DNA of 64,000 bases, taken from the NCBI RefSeq assembly GCF_040373385.1, contig NZ_JBDXXH010000006.1, forward strand, positions 62,001 through 126,000, written 5' to 3'. The notes under the pieces were generated by a model. It was not told the origin of the DNA. It worked only from the letters and a program-made list of their open reading frames with translations, and made no database searches. The DNA comes from Nitratidesulfovibrio sp. (GTDB lineage Bacteria; Desulfobacterota; Desulfovibrionia; Desulfovibrionales; Desulfovibrionaceae). Within the stretch, counting starts at the first letter, position 1. Every line of letters starts with the position of its first letter. The position numbers and the translations under genes were made by a program. This document shows, one piece after another, positions 27,148 through 35,769 of this stretch.

Positions 27148-30100
27148 TCAGGGATTCTTGCGAGGCCTGCCGCGCTTGCGCGGGGCGTCCCCGGTGGCGG
27201 AAACAGCGGTGGCGGTGGCCACGGCACCGGCCTTGCCGGGTTTGCCAACCTTGTCCGCCGTGCCAGCCTTGGGCCTGCGACCAGGTTTGGCGGAGGCCGC
27301 CTTGCCGCCCGTGGCGTCCGACGCATCCGTGTCGTCCGGGCCGATGCTGTCGCCGTCCGTGTCCCCCGCGTCACCCGTATCCGCCATGTCCCCCATGTCA
27401 CCCATGTCCCCCATGTCTCTCATATCAAGGCCGGGAATCTGGACAGGCGCGGGCGCGGCGGCCACGGGCACGCGCGGCATGGGCATGCCGGGGTGGCGGG
27501 TGGCGTGTTCCTGCACCAGAAAGGTGCCGGTCACCGAGTGGGGGTCGTCCATGATCTCTTCCGGCGTACCGGCGGAAACGATGCGCCCGCCGTTCTCGCC
27601 GCCGCCGGGGCCAAGGTCCACCACGTGGTCGGAGGCCAGGATGACGTCGGTGTTGTGCTCGATCACCGTCACCGTGGCGCCTCGGTCCACCAGCTGGTTC
27701 AGCACGGTGATCAGCTTGCCCACCTCGTGCATGTGCAGGCCGGTGGTGGGCTCGTCGAGGATGTACATGGTGCCGGGCAGGCTGCGCTTGCCGAGTTCGC
27801 GCGATATCTTGATGCGCTGGGCCTCGCCGCCGGACAGCGTGGTGGCGGGCTGGCCAAGGCGCAGGTATTCCAGACCCACGTCCTCCAGCACGCCAAGGCG
27901 GCGTTCCAGCACCGGATAGTTCTCGAAGAACTGGCGCGCCTGGCGCACGGTAAGGTCCAGCACTTCCGCGATGTTCAGCCCCTTGTAGCGCACTTCCAGC
28001 GTCTCGTGGTTGTAGCGGCGACCCTTGCACACGTCGCAGGTCACGTAGACGTCGGGCAGAAAGTGCATTTCCACGCGGATCTGCCCATCGCCGCCGCAGG
28101 CCTCGCAGCGGCCCCCGCGCACGTTGAAGCTGAACCGCCCCGGCTTGTAGCCGCGCTTGCGGGCATCGGGCGTCATGGCGAAGATGCCGCGTATCTCGTC
28201 GAATATCTTGGTGTAGGTGGCCGGGTTGGAACGCGGGGTGCGGCCAATGGGGGTCTGGTCGATGGACACGATGCGCTCGATGGTCTCCGCGCCCTCGATG
28301 CCCTCGATGGAGCCCGGCTGGTCCACCCGGATGCCCTGCGCCAACGCCAGATGCTTGTACAGGGTATCCATGACCAGCGAACTCTTGCCCGAGCCGGAAA
28401 CCCCGGTCACGCAGGTCAGCACGCCCAGCGGCACCCGGCAGTCGATGCCTTGCAGGTTGTTGGTGGTCACCCCGTGCAGGGTCATCCAGCCGCGCGGGGC
28501 GCGGCGCGCGCGGGGCCGGGCAATGGCCATGTCGCCCCGCAGGTACTGCGCGGTAAGGCTTTGCGACGAGGACAACAGGGTGTCCACCGGGCCGAGGAAC
28601 ACCACCTCGCCGCCCAGCACGCCAGAGCCGGGGCCAAGCTCTATGACCGTGTCCGCCTCGCGGATGGTGGCCTCGTCGTGCTCCACCACCAACACGGTGT
28701 TGCCGCGCCGTTGCAGGCTGCGCAGGGTCTTGATGAGCCGCTCGTTGTCGCGCGGGTGCAGGCCGATGGAGGGTTCGTCCAGCACGTAGGTAACCCCCAC
28801 CAGCCCCGACCCCAGTTGCGAGGCCAGGCGGATGCGCTGCGCCTCGCCGCCGGACAGGGTGGCCATGTTGCGGCCAAGGGCGATGTAGTCCAGCCCCACG
28901 TTGACCATGAATTCCAGCCGGTGGTGCAGTTCCTTCATCAGCGGTTCGGCCACCAGCGCGTGGCGCCCCTCGAAGCGGCGTTCGCGCAGCCAGTCCAGCG
29001 CGCGGGCCACGGACATGGAGCAGAATTCGTGGATGTTCAGGCTGTCCACCCGCACGGAAAGCGATTCCGGCCGCAGGCGCGCCCCGGAACACACCGGGCA
29101 AGCCATGCTCTGGCGGTAGCGCGACAGCAGTTCACGCCAGGCGTCGCCGTACTGCATGCCCTGTTCGAGGATGGACACCACGCCGGGCCAGCGTTCATCG
29201 GTGACGGTGCCGTTGGCGGCTGCCGGAGCCACGGGCAGTGCCGGGCTGTGGTCGTGCCCCGCGTGCCCGTTCTCGCCATTCCCCCCGTTCTCCCCGTTGC
29301 CGCCCACCACCACGGAACCGCCCAGCCAGTTGCGGCGCAGGTTGCTGCCCGCGCCGCGCCCCGCCGGGCGACCGTCCTCGGTCTCGCCGTGGAACAGCGC
29401 ATCAAGGGCATCGGGCGAATACGCGGCCAGCGGCGTGGACAGGGTGAAGCCCCAGCGCTTGCCAAGGGCCGTCAGCGCGTCCCTGTGGCGTTCGAACAGC
29501 TTGGTGTTCTTCCACGGCAGCAGCGCGCCGGTATTCAGCGACAGGCCCCGGTTGGGCGCCACCAGCGCGGGCTCGAAATATTCCACGCTGCCAAGGCCCA
29601 GACAGCGCGGGCAGGCCCCCTGCGGACTGTTGAACGAGAACAGCTGCGGGCTTGGCGCGGGCAGGCTGATGCGGCAGGCCGGGCACACCGATTCCGTGGA
29701 ATGCACGATATCGCGCCCGGCGTTGGCGCCGCCCTTGGCCGCGCTGCCGTCCTTCTCGTCTTTCCCGTCCTTGCCCTCGGGGAGCAGGTGCACCACCAGC
29801 CGACCGTCGCCGTAGCGCAGGGCCAGTTCCACCGAATCAGCCAGCCGCCCCCGGATGCCGTCCTTGATGACCAGCCGGTCCACCACGAGGTCGATGGTGT
29901 GCTTGCGGTTCTTGTCCAGCGCGGGCACCTCGTCGATGCCCATGATGGCCCCGTTTACCCGCACGCGCACGAAGCCTTCGGCCTTCAGCTTCTTGAACCT
30001 GTCGAGGTGGGTGCCCTTCTGGTGTTCCACCAGCGGGGCCAGCACGATGCACCGGGTGCCTTCGCCCAGGGCAAGGATGTCGGCGATGATCTCGTCCGCC

Positions 30101-30498
30101 GCGCGCGCCTCGATGGGCAGGCCGCACTGCGGGCAGTACATGCGCCCCAGCCGCGCCCAGAACACGCGCAGAAAGTCGTACACCTCGGTCACGGTGCCCA
30201 CGGTGGAGCGCGGGTTGCGCGTGGCCGTCTGCTGTTCCAGGGAGATGGCCGGGGAAAGTCCCTCGATCTTCTCCACGTCCGGCTTGTCCATCTGGGGCAG
30301 GAACTGGCGGGCGTAGGCCGACAGCGATTCCACGTAGCGGCGCTGGCCCTCTGCGTAGACGATGTCGAAGGCCAGAGTGGACTTGCCCGAGCCGGAGGGG
30401 CCGCAGACCACCACCAGTTCGTCGCGAGGGATGTCGAGGGTGACGTTCTTGAGGTTGTGCTGGCGCGCTCCCTCGATATGGATGCAGGGCTTGCTCAT
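27148..30498 (-). CDS. uvrA: excinuclease ABC subunit A with AT-hook-like tail
   Basis: UvrA, 1116 aa against about 940 for most family members. It recognises DNA damage with UvrB in nucleotide excision repair. Both ABC domains are intact: Walker [10 protein letters not shown] (about residue 33) and GVSGSGKSS, signatures [15 protein letters not shown] and [15 protein letters not shown], and zinc motifs CPQCG, CPAC/CPRC and [12 protein letters not shown]. Extra length comes from a Gly/Asn-rich insert ([13 protein letters not shown]) and a C-terminal extension of about 130 residues: Met-Gly-Asp repeats from 9-bp DNA units, then a basic end [11 protein letters not shown] that matches an AT-hook core. 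Start ATG at 30498. Confidence 0.95.
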   Translation of the reverse strand: MSKPCIHIEGARQHNLKNVTLDIPRDELVVVCGPSGSGKSTLAFDIVYAEGQRRYVESLSAYARQFLPQMDKPDVEKIEGLSPAISLEQQTATRNPRSTVGTVTEVYDFLRVFWARLGRMYCPQCGLPIEARAADEIIADILALGEGTRCIVLAPLVEHQKGTHLDRFKKLKAEGFVRVRVNGAIMGIDEVPALDKNRKHTIDLVVDRLVIKDGIRGRLADSVELALRYGDGRLVVHLLPEGKDGKDEKDGSAAKGGANAGRDIVHSTESVCPACRISLPAPSPQLFSFNSPQGACPRCLGLGSVEYFEPALVAPNRGLSLNTGALLPWKNTKLFERHRDALTALGKRWGFTLSTPLAAYSPDALDALFHGETEDGRPAGRGAGSNLRRNWLGGSVVVGGNGENGGNGENGHAGHDHSPALPVAPAAANGTVTDERWPGVVSILEQGMQYGDAWRELLSRYRQSMACPVCSGARLRPESLSVRVDSLNIHEFCSMSVARALDWLRERRFEGRHALVAEPLMKELHHRLEFMVNVGLDYIALGRNMATLSGGEAQRIRLASQLGSGLVGVTYVLDEPSIGLHPRDNERLIKTLRSLQRRGNTVLVVEHDEATIREADTVIELGPGSGVLGGEVVFLGPVDTLLSSSQSLTAQYLRGDMAIARPRARRAPRGWMTLHGVTTNNLQGIDCRVPLGVLTCVTGVSGSGKSSLVMDTLYKHLALAQGIRVDQPGSIEGIEGAETIERIVSIDQTPIGRTPRSNPATYTKIFDEIRGIFAMTPDARKRGYKPGRFSFNVRGGRCEACGGDGQIRVEMHFLPDVYVTCDVCKGRRYNHETLEVRYKGLNIAEVLDLTVRQARQFFENYPVLERRLGVLEDVGLEYLRLGQPATTLSGGEAQRIKISRELGKRSLPGTMYILDEPTTGLHMHEVGKLITVLNQLVDRGATVTVIEHNTDVILASDHVVDLGPGGGENGGRIVSAGTPEEIMDDPHSVTGTFLVQEHATRHPGMPMPRVPVAAAPAPVQIPGLDMRDMGDMGDMGDMADTGDAGDTDGDSIGPDDTDASDATGGKAASAKPGRRPKAGTADKVGKPGKAGAVATATAVSATGDAPRKRGRPRKNP
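27358..27424. repeat. 9-bp tandem repeat in uvrA tail
   Basis: Nonamers of the form ATGTCCCCC / ATGTCACCC, encoding Gly-Asp-Met repeats on the minus strand in the C-terminal extension. Confidence 0.85.
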
Positions 30499-30680
30499 GC
30501 GGTGGGTCTCGTATGGGGCGGGCGGCGGGGCCGCCAAGGCGTCGTGCGGGACGCGCGGGTTGGTGGGGTGGGGATGCGGGGACGCGAAGACCGTGGCGCG
30601 CGCGGGCGCGGGTGCCGCGTCAAGGGACAGGGGCACAGGGGCCGGGTCACCGGGGCGGGGCCACGGGCGCGGCAGTTCGC

Positions 30681-30720
30681 GACAGTGCACAACGGTACAC
30701 GACAGTGCGCAACGGTACAC
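30681..30720. repeat. 20-bp direct repeat, two units
   Basis: GACAGTGCACAACGGTACAC and the same with one change (G for A) are adjacent, upstream of uvrA. The 30499-31033 gap has no supportable gene; uvrA promoter elements were not clear. Confidence 0.88.
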
Positions 30721-30924
30721 AACAGGGGGTAAGATACGACATCCGACGCGCGGGGCAAGTACCCGGCGCAAGATGGTCCGGCTGCCATAGGGTGACCGGG
30801 GTCGGCCCGCCAACCGCATGCCCGCGCCAAACGGCGTCCGGCGCGCCGTTGTACCCGGTGCTGCCGGGTACGCGAACGCGCCGGAAAGATACGCCATGCG
30901 CGGCGGGGATTGCACGCGACGCCT

Positions 30925-30989
30925 GCCCGTGCCGGTTGCCCGTGCCGGTTGCCCGTGCCGGTTGCCCGTGCCGGTTGCCCGTGCGGATT
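30925..30989. repeat. 13-bp tandem repeat, five units
   Basis: Four exact units GCCCGTGCCGGTT and a fifth with two changes, in noncoding DNA 45 nt beyond the end of the DUF554 gene. Confidence 0.92.
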
Positions 30990-31033
30990 GCCCGCGCGGT
31001 CACGCCGGACGCCTGCCCCAGCCCGCCGCCGCG

Positions 31034-31720
31034 CTACATGAAAATGGAGGCCAGCAGCACCGCCGTAAGCAGCGCGGGCAACATGTTGGCCAGCGGAATA
31101 CGCTTCAGTTCCAACAGGTTGATGCCAATGCCGATGACCATCAGCCCACCCGTGGCGGTCAATTCGTTCATCACCGCCGGGCCCAGCAGCGGCTGAAGCA
31201 CCCCGGCGAACAGCGTCAGCGAGCCCTGGTAGATGAACAGCGGCAGCGCGGAAAACAGCACCCCCACCCCGTAGGCCGAGGCCAGGGCGATGGCCGCGAA
31301 ACAGTCGAGAATGGACTTGGTGAGCACGATGGTCCGGTCGCCGCGCAGCCCTTCGTCGAACGGGCCCAGAATGGCCATGGACCCGATGCAGAACAGCAGC
31401 GTGGCGGTGACGAAGCCATCGGTAAAGCGCGGGTTGCCGGAACGCAGCTTGGCCTTCAAAGCCTCGCCCGCGCGGGCAAAGGCGTCTTCAAGCCGCAGCA
31501 GTTCGCCGATGATGGCCCCGCTGAGAATGCTGAAGATCATGATCAGCGGGTTGGCCGTCTTGAAGGCCATCTGCATGCCGATGACCATGGTGCACAGCCC
31601 AAGCCCCTGAAACACGATGGCCCGCACGCGGTCGGGCAGACGCGCGCCCAGCAGCATGCCCAGCGCGCCGCCGCCGACGACGGCGGCCATGTTGATGAGT
31701 GAACCGACGGGAAGAGTCAC
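31034..31720 (-). CDS. DUF554 (YqgA/YdfK-type) membrane protein
   Basis: A 228-aa integral membrane protein of the DUF554 family, with about seven hydrophobic spans. Family landmarks: PVGSLINMAAVVGGGALGML at the start, the short ISGAIIGELL-type segment (SGAIIGELLRLE), and GFVTATLLFCIGSMAILGPF. Function unknown in the family. GTG at 31720 is chosen because GGAG lies seven bases upstream; upstream in-frame starts have none. Monocistronic; the region downstream contains the 13-bp repeat. Confidence 0.85.
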   Translation of the reverse strand: MTLPVGSLINMAAVVGGGALGMLLGARLPDRVRAIVFQGLGLCTMVIGMQMAFKTANPLIMIFSILSGAIIGELLRLEDAFARAGEALKAKLRSGNPRFTDGFVTATLLFCIGSMAILGPFDEGLRGDRTIVLTKSILDCFAAIALASAYGVGVLFSALPLFIYQGSLTLFAGVLQPLLGPAVMNELTATGGLMVIGIGINLLELKRIPLANMLPALLTAVLLASIFM

Positions 31721-31888
31721 GATATGCTCCGTTTGTTGGAGCACCGTGATACCGGAAACCACGGGGACTTGGAAGCGGCTTTGCCTGCCATTTCGCAGCG
31801 GGCGCTTTACCCCGCGCGGGTGCGCGCCACAATGGCGACGCGGGGTGGGGCCTTGTACATGCCACCCTTCTCCATCCGGCCAGACCGC

Positions 31889-31943
31889 ATCCGGTCAGGA
31901 GACGTCCGGTTAGGTGACATCAGGTCAGGCGACATCAGGTCGG
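31889..31943. repeat. 15-bp tandem repeat, about 3.7 units
   Basis: ATCCGGTCAGGAGAC, GTCCGGTTAGGTGAC, ATCAGGTCAGGCGAC and a partial fourth, in the divergent gap between the DUF554 gene and the gene at 32148. No gene is seen in 31721-32147. Confidence 0.82.
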
Positions 31944-32147
31944 CCACGCTGCCGCATGACCTCCGTCAGACGGCGTGCGCGAAAATCGCCGGGGCAACAC
32001 CGCGATGCAGCAGCCCGAAGCGGGACCCTGCTCACGGAAATTCCCCACGGTTCGGGCACCCTGCAAATGGACACGGCCCCGTGGCCCGCGTATCATGGCA
32101 GCGCCGCCGCAGGCTGGCGGCGCATCGAAAGAAGGAAGGAGTTCATC

Positions 32148-32789
32148 ATGCATCGCATTATGCGCGTTGCCGTCCTGTTGGCGATACTGACGGCGGCACT
32201 GGCGGCGGCGACAGGCACGACACCGGGCGCGGCAACGGCCCATGCCGCCGGGGGGCAGGTTACCGCGCTGGACATGTTCCGGATGTTGCCGGGCACCATC
32301 TTCGAAAATACCGCCGAAGGGCTGAACGAAGAAGAAAAGCAGCAGCTTGCCGACGAGGGCGAAACCGATTTCTGGGCGGTCATCGAAAGCACCCCGGAAC
32401 ACTACGAGGTGGGTGCCCTGCCCATGCTGGACACGCGCGTTTCGGTGCGGGTGTTCCGCGCCGACAACGGCGACACCCTGGCCGCCATGGGTGTGAAGAA
32501 CGGCGAGGCCTGCGCGCTGGAACTGTGGCGCCGCAAGCCCGAGGGCAGGCTGGCCCCCGCCGCCACGCCGGAAGAGCCGGACATCGCCGACTTTTTCGCC
32601 CCCGGCTACAAACTGCCCCCGGGCACCAGCCCGTCCGTCATGCTCTGCCTTGGCGAGGATGGCCTGGAAGCCCGCGCCCTGCTGTGGACAGCCACCGGCC
32701 TTGCGCAGGTGAAGTTTGACCACAAGGTGGTGTACCGCTGGAACGGCAGCGCCTTTTCCAAGGTGATATTGCCCGCCGACGGAAAGTAG
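32148..32789 (+). CDS. exported hypothetical protein, 213 aa
   Basis: Function not recognised. AGGAAGGAG precedes the ATG at 32148 by six bases. A Sec signal peptide is clear: MHRIMRVAVLLAILTAALAA with a likely cleavage site near AHAAG (about residue 34). The mature part is acidic with an opening helix (LDMFRMLPGTIFENTAEGLN) and a mainly beta second half. Two cysteines occur (GEACALEL, VMLCLGE) and might form a disulfide. No partner is obvious; it is followed by an empty stretch of about 210 nt and tRNA-Leu. Confidence 0.78.
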   Translation: MHRIMRVAVLLAILTAALAAATGTTPGAATAHAAGGQVTALDMFRMLPGTIFENTAEGLNEEEKQQLADEGETDFWAVIESTPEHYEVGALPMLDTRVSVRVFRADNGDTLAAMGVKNGEACALELWRRKPEGRLAPAATPEEPDIADFFAPGYKLPPGTSPSVMLCLGEDGLEARALLWTATGLAQVKFDHKVVYRWNGSAFSKVILPADGK

Positions 32790-33003
32790 GAAAGTTGCGC
32801 AGGGCGGGGAATAGGCAGGGCTGCGTGAGGGTGGCCCGGCCCTGCGTGGTCGGGGGCGCGCCTGCGAGCGTAACCGGGCAAGGCTTGTACGCCTGCACTC
32901 CTGCCCCGGCTCACCCAGCCACCGCAGCCCCCTTCCGGCCTGCGGTGCAACTCTGCCCTTGACCGGACCATGCCCGCTGTGCCATAGCCCTTTCCCTACA
33001 CCT

Positions 33004-33090
33004 GCCGGGATGGTGGAATTGGTAGACGCAGCGGACTCAAAATCCGCCGGTGGCAACACCTTGCGAGTTCGAGTCTCGCTCCCGGTACCA
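33004..33090 (+). tRNA. tRNA-Leu (CAA)
   Basis: An 87-nt class II tRNA with the acceptor GCCGGGA pairing TCCCGGT, D-loop AATTGGTAGACGC, anticodon stem GCGGA/TCCGC with loop CTCAAAA giving anticodon CAA, an extended variable arm, T-loop GTTCGAGTC, and encoded CCA. It is the left border of an AT-rich islet. Confidence 0.96.
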
Positions 33091-33100
33091 GGAAACCACA

Positions 33101-33139
33101 GTGGGTTGTGCCTACTTATCAAAAGCTGGCACAACCCAC
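33101..33139 (+). terminator. hairpin after tRNA-Leu
   Basis: Perfect 12-bp stem GTGGGTTGTGCC / GGCACAACCCAC with a 15-nt loop, 10 nt after the tRNA. No T-run follows. Between it and 33404 no gene is supported; the sequence is AT-rich. Confidence 0.5.
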
Positions 33140-33404
33140 AGATTCAAAAAGCGATTTTCGGGCATTCCGCCAACTGCCCTACAGCACAAGGCATTATAAC
33201 AGGTTACATCTAACCGCCCTCAAAATCCTCCTTACACCTTGTCAATACTGGAGAAATACTTATTCTCCATCACAAGAGAACGCTTTGTTCATAAAGCAAC
33301 ACGAATTCTCATTGACGCCAAAGGGTTTCGAAGGATAATTAACGCAGCCAGACTTTGTGAAAACAGAGCACAAGGCTCGAACTCAATGAAAAGGAGAGGC
33401 TACC

Positions 33405-33572
33405 ATGGCAATGGCAATCAAGCCGACTCCCGTTCTGAAGGGTAAAGAAGCCCGGGCATTCCGAGATAAAATAGAGCGTGAAGTCTCTTCAAAAGTCCCA
33501 CCCGTGGCAACCCCCAATGTAAGCAAAGTAAGGGAACTGATCCTTGCCAAGCGAACCTGCGGATCGAAATAG
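33405..33572 (+). CDS. 55-aa protein, candidate antitoxin of GNAT pair
   Basis: AAGGAGAGG at 33391-33399 precedes the ATG by five bases. The protein (MAMAIKPTPVLKGKEARAFR...) is basic at first, then helical, with no recognised DNA-binding fold. Its 3' end overlaps the open frame of the GNAT gene. Small proteins with this kind of start, located directly before a GNAT enzyme, suggest a toxin-antitoxin arrangement, but it is not the usual DUF1778 ribbon-helix-helix antitoxin. Base composition is far more AT-rich than the surrounding genes, pointing to transfer next to the tRNA. Confidence 0.65.
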   Translation: MAMAIKPTPVLKGKEARAFRDKIEREVSSKVPPVATPNVSKVRELILAKRTCGSK

Positions 33573-34131
33573 CATTTCAGACGGAACGGTCTCTTTGAAC
33601 CCCGTGGAGGACTTCACAGTCTTCGCGGGGTTCTCTTGTGGCAACAGCGACCTAGACGGATTTATCCGAGATGACGTAGAGCGACATGAAAAAGCGCTCA
33701 TGACCAAGACATACGCCATTACATACTTAGTCGACCCAGATTCACTCGACTCTGAAACTATTGGATTCGTCAGCCTACTCAACGACTCGCTGAGCATTGA
33801 AGATGGCTACAATCCCAAGGCGACTCCCTCTGGCTTTACATACAAAAACTCCCCTGCCGTCAAAATTGGACGTTTAGGAATCAACTGTGCTTATCACAGA
33901 TCCGGGATAGGCTCATCCGTTATGAACCTCATCAAGTCAATGTTTCTCAACTGCAACAGGACAGGATGTCGATTTATCACTGTCGATGCCTACAGCAACA
34001 AAAAAACAATAGCCTTTTATCAGAAAAATGGTTTCGACTTTTTATCGGACAAAGACCAGAAAAGACGTACTCGCTTACTCTTTTTCGATCTCTCACGGCA
34101 CATTTCCAACAACTGCCCAATGCTAGAGTAA
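33544..34131 (+). CDS. GNAT-family acetyltransferase, candidate toxin
   Basis: A GNAT N-acetyltransferase of up to 195 aa. The acetyl-CoA loop is in KIGRLGINCAYHRSGIGSSV, followed by DAYSNKKTIAFYQKNGFDFL, a typical GNAT C-terminal half. The N-terminal FTVFAGFSCGNSDLDGFIR resembles TacT/AtaT-type toxins that acetylate aminoacyl-tRNA. No ATG is near: TTG at 33544 has AAGGGA eight bases upstream and overlaps the small gene by 29 nt; TTG 33594 or GTG 33603 are alternatives. AT-rich like its partner. Toxin role is inferred from family and layout. Confidence 0.75.
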   Translation: MPSEPADRNSISDGTVSLNPVEDFTVFAGFSCGNSDLDGFIRDDVERHEKALMTKTYAITYLVDPDSLDSETIGFVSLLNDSLSIEDGYNPKATPSGFTYKNSPAVKIGRLGINCAYHRSGIGSSVMNLIKSMFLNCNRTGCRFITVDAYSNKKTIAFYQKNGFDFLSDKDQKRRTRLLFFDLSRHISNNCPMLE

Positions 34132-34177
34132 AATTTTCATCATAGAACAAAATTAGCACGACAAGTTTCTACATATT

Positions 34178-35563
34178 TCATTCCTGACGCACATAGACAC
34201 TTACTCCCTCCCCCTTTCCCCTCACCAGCAACCACGTGCCCGTCAGCGCGGTGAACGGGGCAACTGTCACCAAGCCGATGCTGCCCACCAGGGTGTTCAT
34301 GACCTCCGCCGCCACAAAGGGCAGGTTCAGGGCGTTTTCCAGCGGGATGCCCTGCGCCATGAACAGCATCAGCGTGGCGATGTACCCGCCGGAATAGGCC
34401 AGCAGCAGCGTGGTGGTCATGGTGCCCACCACGGCCCGCCCCACCCGCAGGCCGGAGGCCAGCGCGGCCCGGCGCGAGATGCCGGGGTTCTGGGCCACCA
34501 GTTCGGCCATGCTGGCGGCCACGTCCATGGCAAGGTCCATCAGCGCCCCGGACGAGGCCATGAAGATGCTGGCCAGAAAGATGCGCGTCATGTGCAGGTG
34601 CGGGTAGCCGGAATAGAGCACCGTTTCCGCATAGGGGCGCACTGCGCCGTGCAACTGGAACGGCCCGGCGAAGGCCAGCGCCAGCCCGCAGGTGGCGGCA
34701 ATGCCCAGCAGGGTGCCCAGCCACGCGGCCAGACCGCGCCGGTTCATGCCGCCCACCAGCAGGATGGTGGCGGCGGTAATGGCCGTGGTCACCCCCAGCC
34801 CCAGCAGGATGGGGTCCACGTCGCGCAGCAGCGCGGGCACCAGCACCTTCCAGATCATCAGCGCGGAAAACACGAACGACAGCAGCGCCTTCACCCCGGT
34901 CGGCCCGGCAAACACCACCAGCAGCAGGGCGAACACGCCGAATGCCACAGCCTGGGTGCGCAGACGGTAGTGATCCTGGGCCACGGCGTCGGCCACCTTG
35001 CCGTCGCGCAGGGTAAGCACCAGCAGAGCCGTGTCGCCGGGGGCGAACACCTTGTCCAGTTCCATCTTGCCCACCAGTTCGTTGCCCGCCTGCCAGGCCT
35101 GCCCGGCGTAGGGGCCGTCCAGCGCGCGCAGGCTGACGTACTGGGTGCCCATGCGGACAATGCCGTACTGATGCACCCGCTCGTTGTCCACGGACACCAC
35201 CGTGGCCCGACAGCGCACCGCGTTATCCGGCAGACGGTCCTCGAACCCGGTGGGCAGCAGGTACAGGGCTAGGCAGACAAGGGCCAGCACCACGCACAGC
35301 AGGGTATCGCGCCGGGTGGAGCGCAGGGGGATGTGCAGGTGAGCCGGGGCGACCGACCCAGATGCAGCCGAGGCTGTTGCAGCCGACGCCGTTGCCTTTA
35401 CTGGCCCCGCTCCCTGTTCCCAACCCTGATCCGAACCGGATAGGCCCGGCACTTCGCCCGCTCTTGCCTCGCCCGTGCCGCCAGTTCCGCCAGTTCCGCC
35501 AGTTCCGACAATCCCGCCTGCACCGGCAGTCCCGTTCGCCGTTCCTTCAAGCCCGGTGGTCAT
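34178..35563 (-). CDS. YibE/F-family membrane protein
   Basis: A 461-aa polytopic membrane protein of the YibE/F family, function unknown. After a low-complexity Gly/Thr N-terminus (GTGGTGGTG, from a 9-bp repeat) comes one membrane span (LLCVVLALVCLALYLLPTGF), an extracytoplasmic domain of about 100 residues, and seven or so further spans with the family motifs LLVGGMNRRGLAAWLGTLLG and SSGALMDLAMDVAASMAEL. GGGAGA precedes the ATG at 35563. It follows alkaline phosphatase on the same strand after a gap of 206 nt. Confidence 0.85.
   Translation of the reverse strand: MTTGLEGTANGTAGAGGIVGTGGTGGTGGTGEARAGEVPGLSGSDQGWEQGAGPVKATASAATASAASGSVAPAHLHIPLRSTRRDTLLCVVLALVCLALYLLPTGFEDRLPDNAVRCRATVVSVDNERVHQYGIVRMGTQYVSLRALDGPYAGQAWQAGNELVGKMELDKVFAPGDTALLVLTLRDGKVADAVAQDHYRLRTQAVAFGVFALLLVVFAGPTGVKALLSFVFSALMIWKVLVPALLRDVDPILLGLGVTTAITAATILLVGGMNRRGLAAWLGTLLGIAATCGLALAFAGPFQLHGAVRPYAETVLYSGYPHLHMTRIFLASIFMASSGALMDLAMDVAASMAELVAQNPGISRRAALASGLRVGRAVVGTMTTTLLLAYSGGYIATLMLFMAQGIPLENALNLPFVAAEVMNTLVGSIGLVTVAPFTALTGTWLLVRGKGEGVSVYVRQE
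35478..35513. repeat. 9-bp tandem repeat, four units, coding
   Basis: CCGCCAGTT three times, then CCGACAATC. On the minus strand it encodes Gly-Thr-Gly repeats at the YibE/F N-terminus. Confidence 0.88.
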
Positions 35564-35689
35564 ATGCTCTCCCGCGCGGTGCTGGCCGCGCCGTGTACGT
35601 TCTTCCGCATTCCACATTCACCCGCTGCTCATGGCGAAGGCCATCCCGCCCGCGCCGCCCCCCGCCCCCCTCCCTCGCCCATGCGGGAA

Positions 35690-35726
35690 CGGGCCGGGCC
35701 ACGGGATTGTCCCGCCGCCCGGCCCG
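35690..35726 (-). terminator. hairpin after alkaline phosphatase gene
   Basis: A 10-bp GC stem CGGGCCGGGC / GCCCGGCCCG with a 17-nt loop, 44 nt beyond the phosphatase stop in its direction of transcription. Weak T content. Confidence 0.5.
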
Positions 35727-35769
35727 CAGTGCGGTTGTCCTTGTCAGTCAGGCCTCTCGGCCCACCCGC

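Noticed and set aside
26752..30732. 1326-aa plus-strand open frame over uvrA
   Set aside because: Antisense of uvrA and its flanks; the UvrA frame has all motifs and a ribosome site.
33004..34131. Integrated element with att sites at tRNA-Leu
   Set aside because: No integrase and no convincing direct duplication of the tRNA 3' end within 1.2 kb; the islet is AT-rich but borders cannot be shown.
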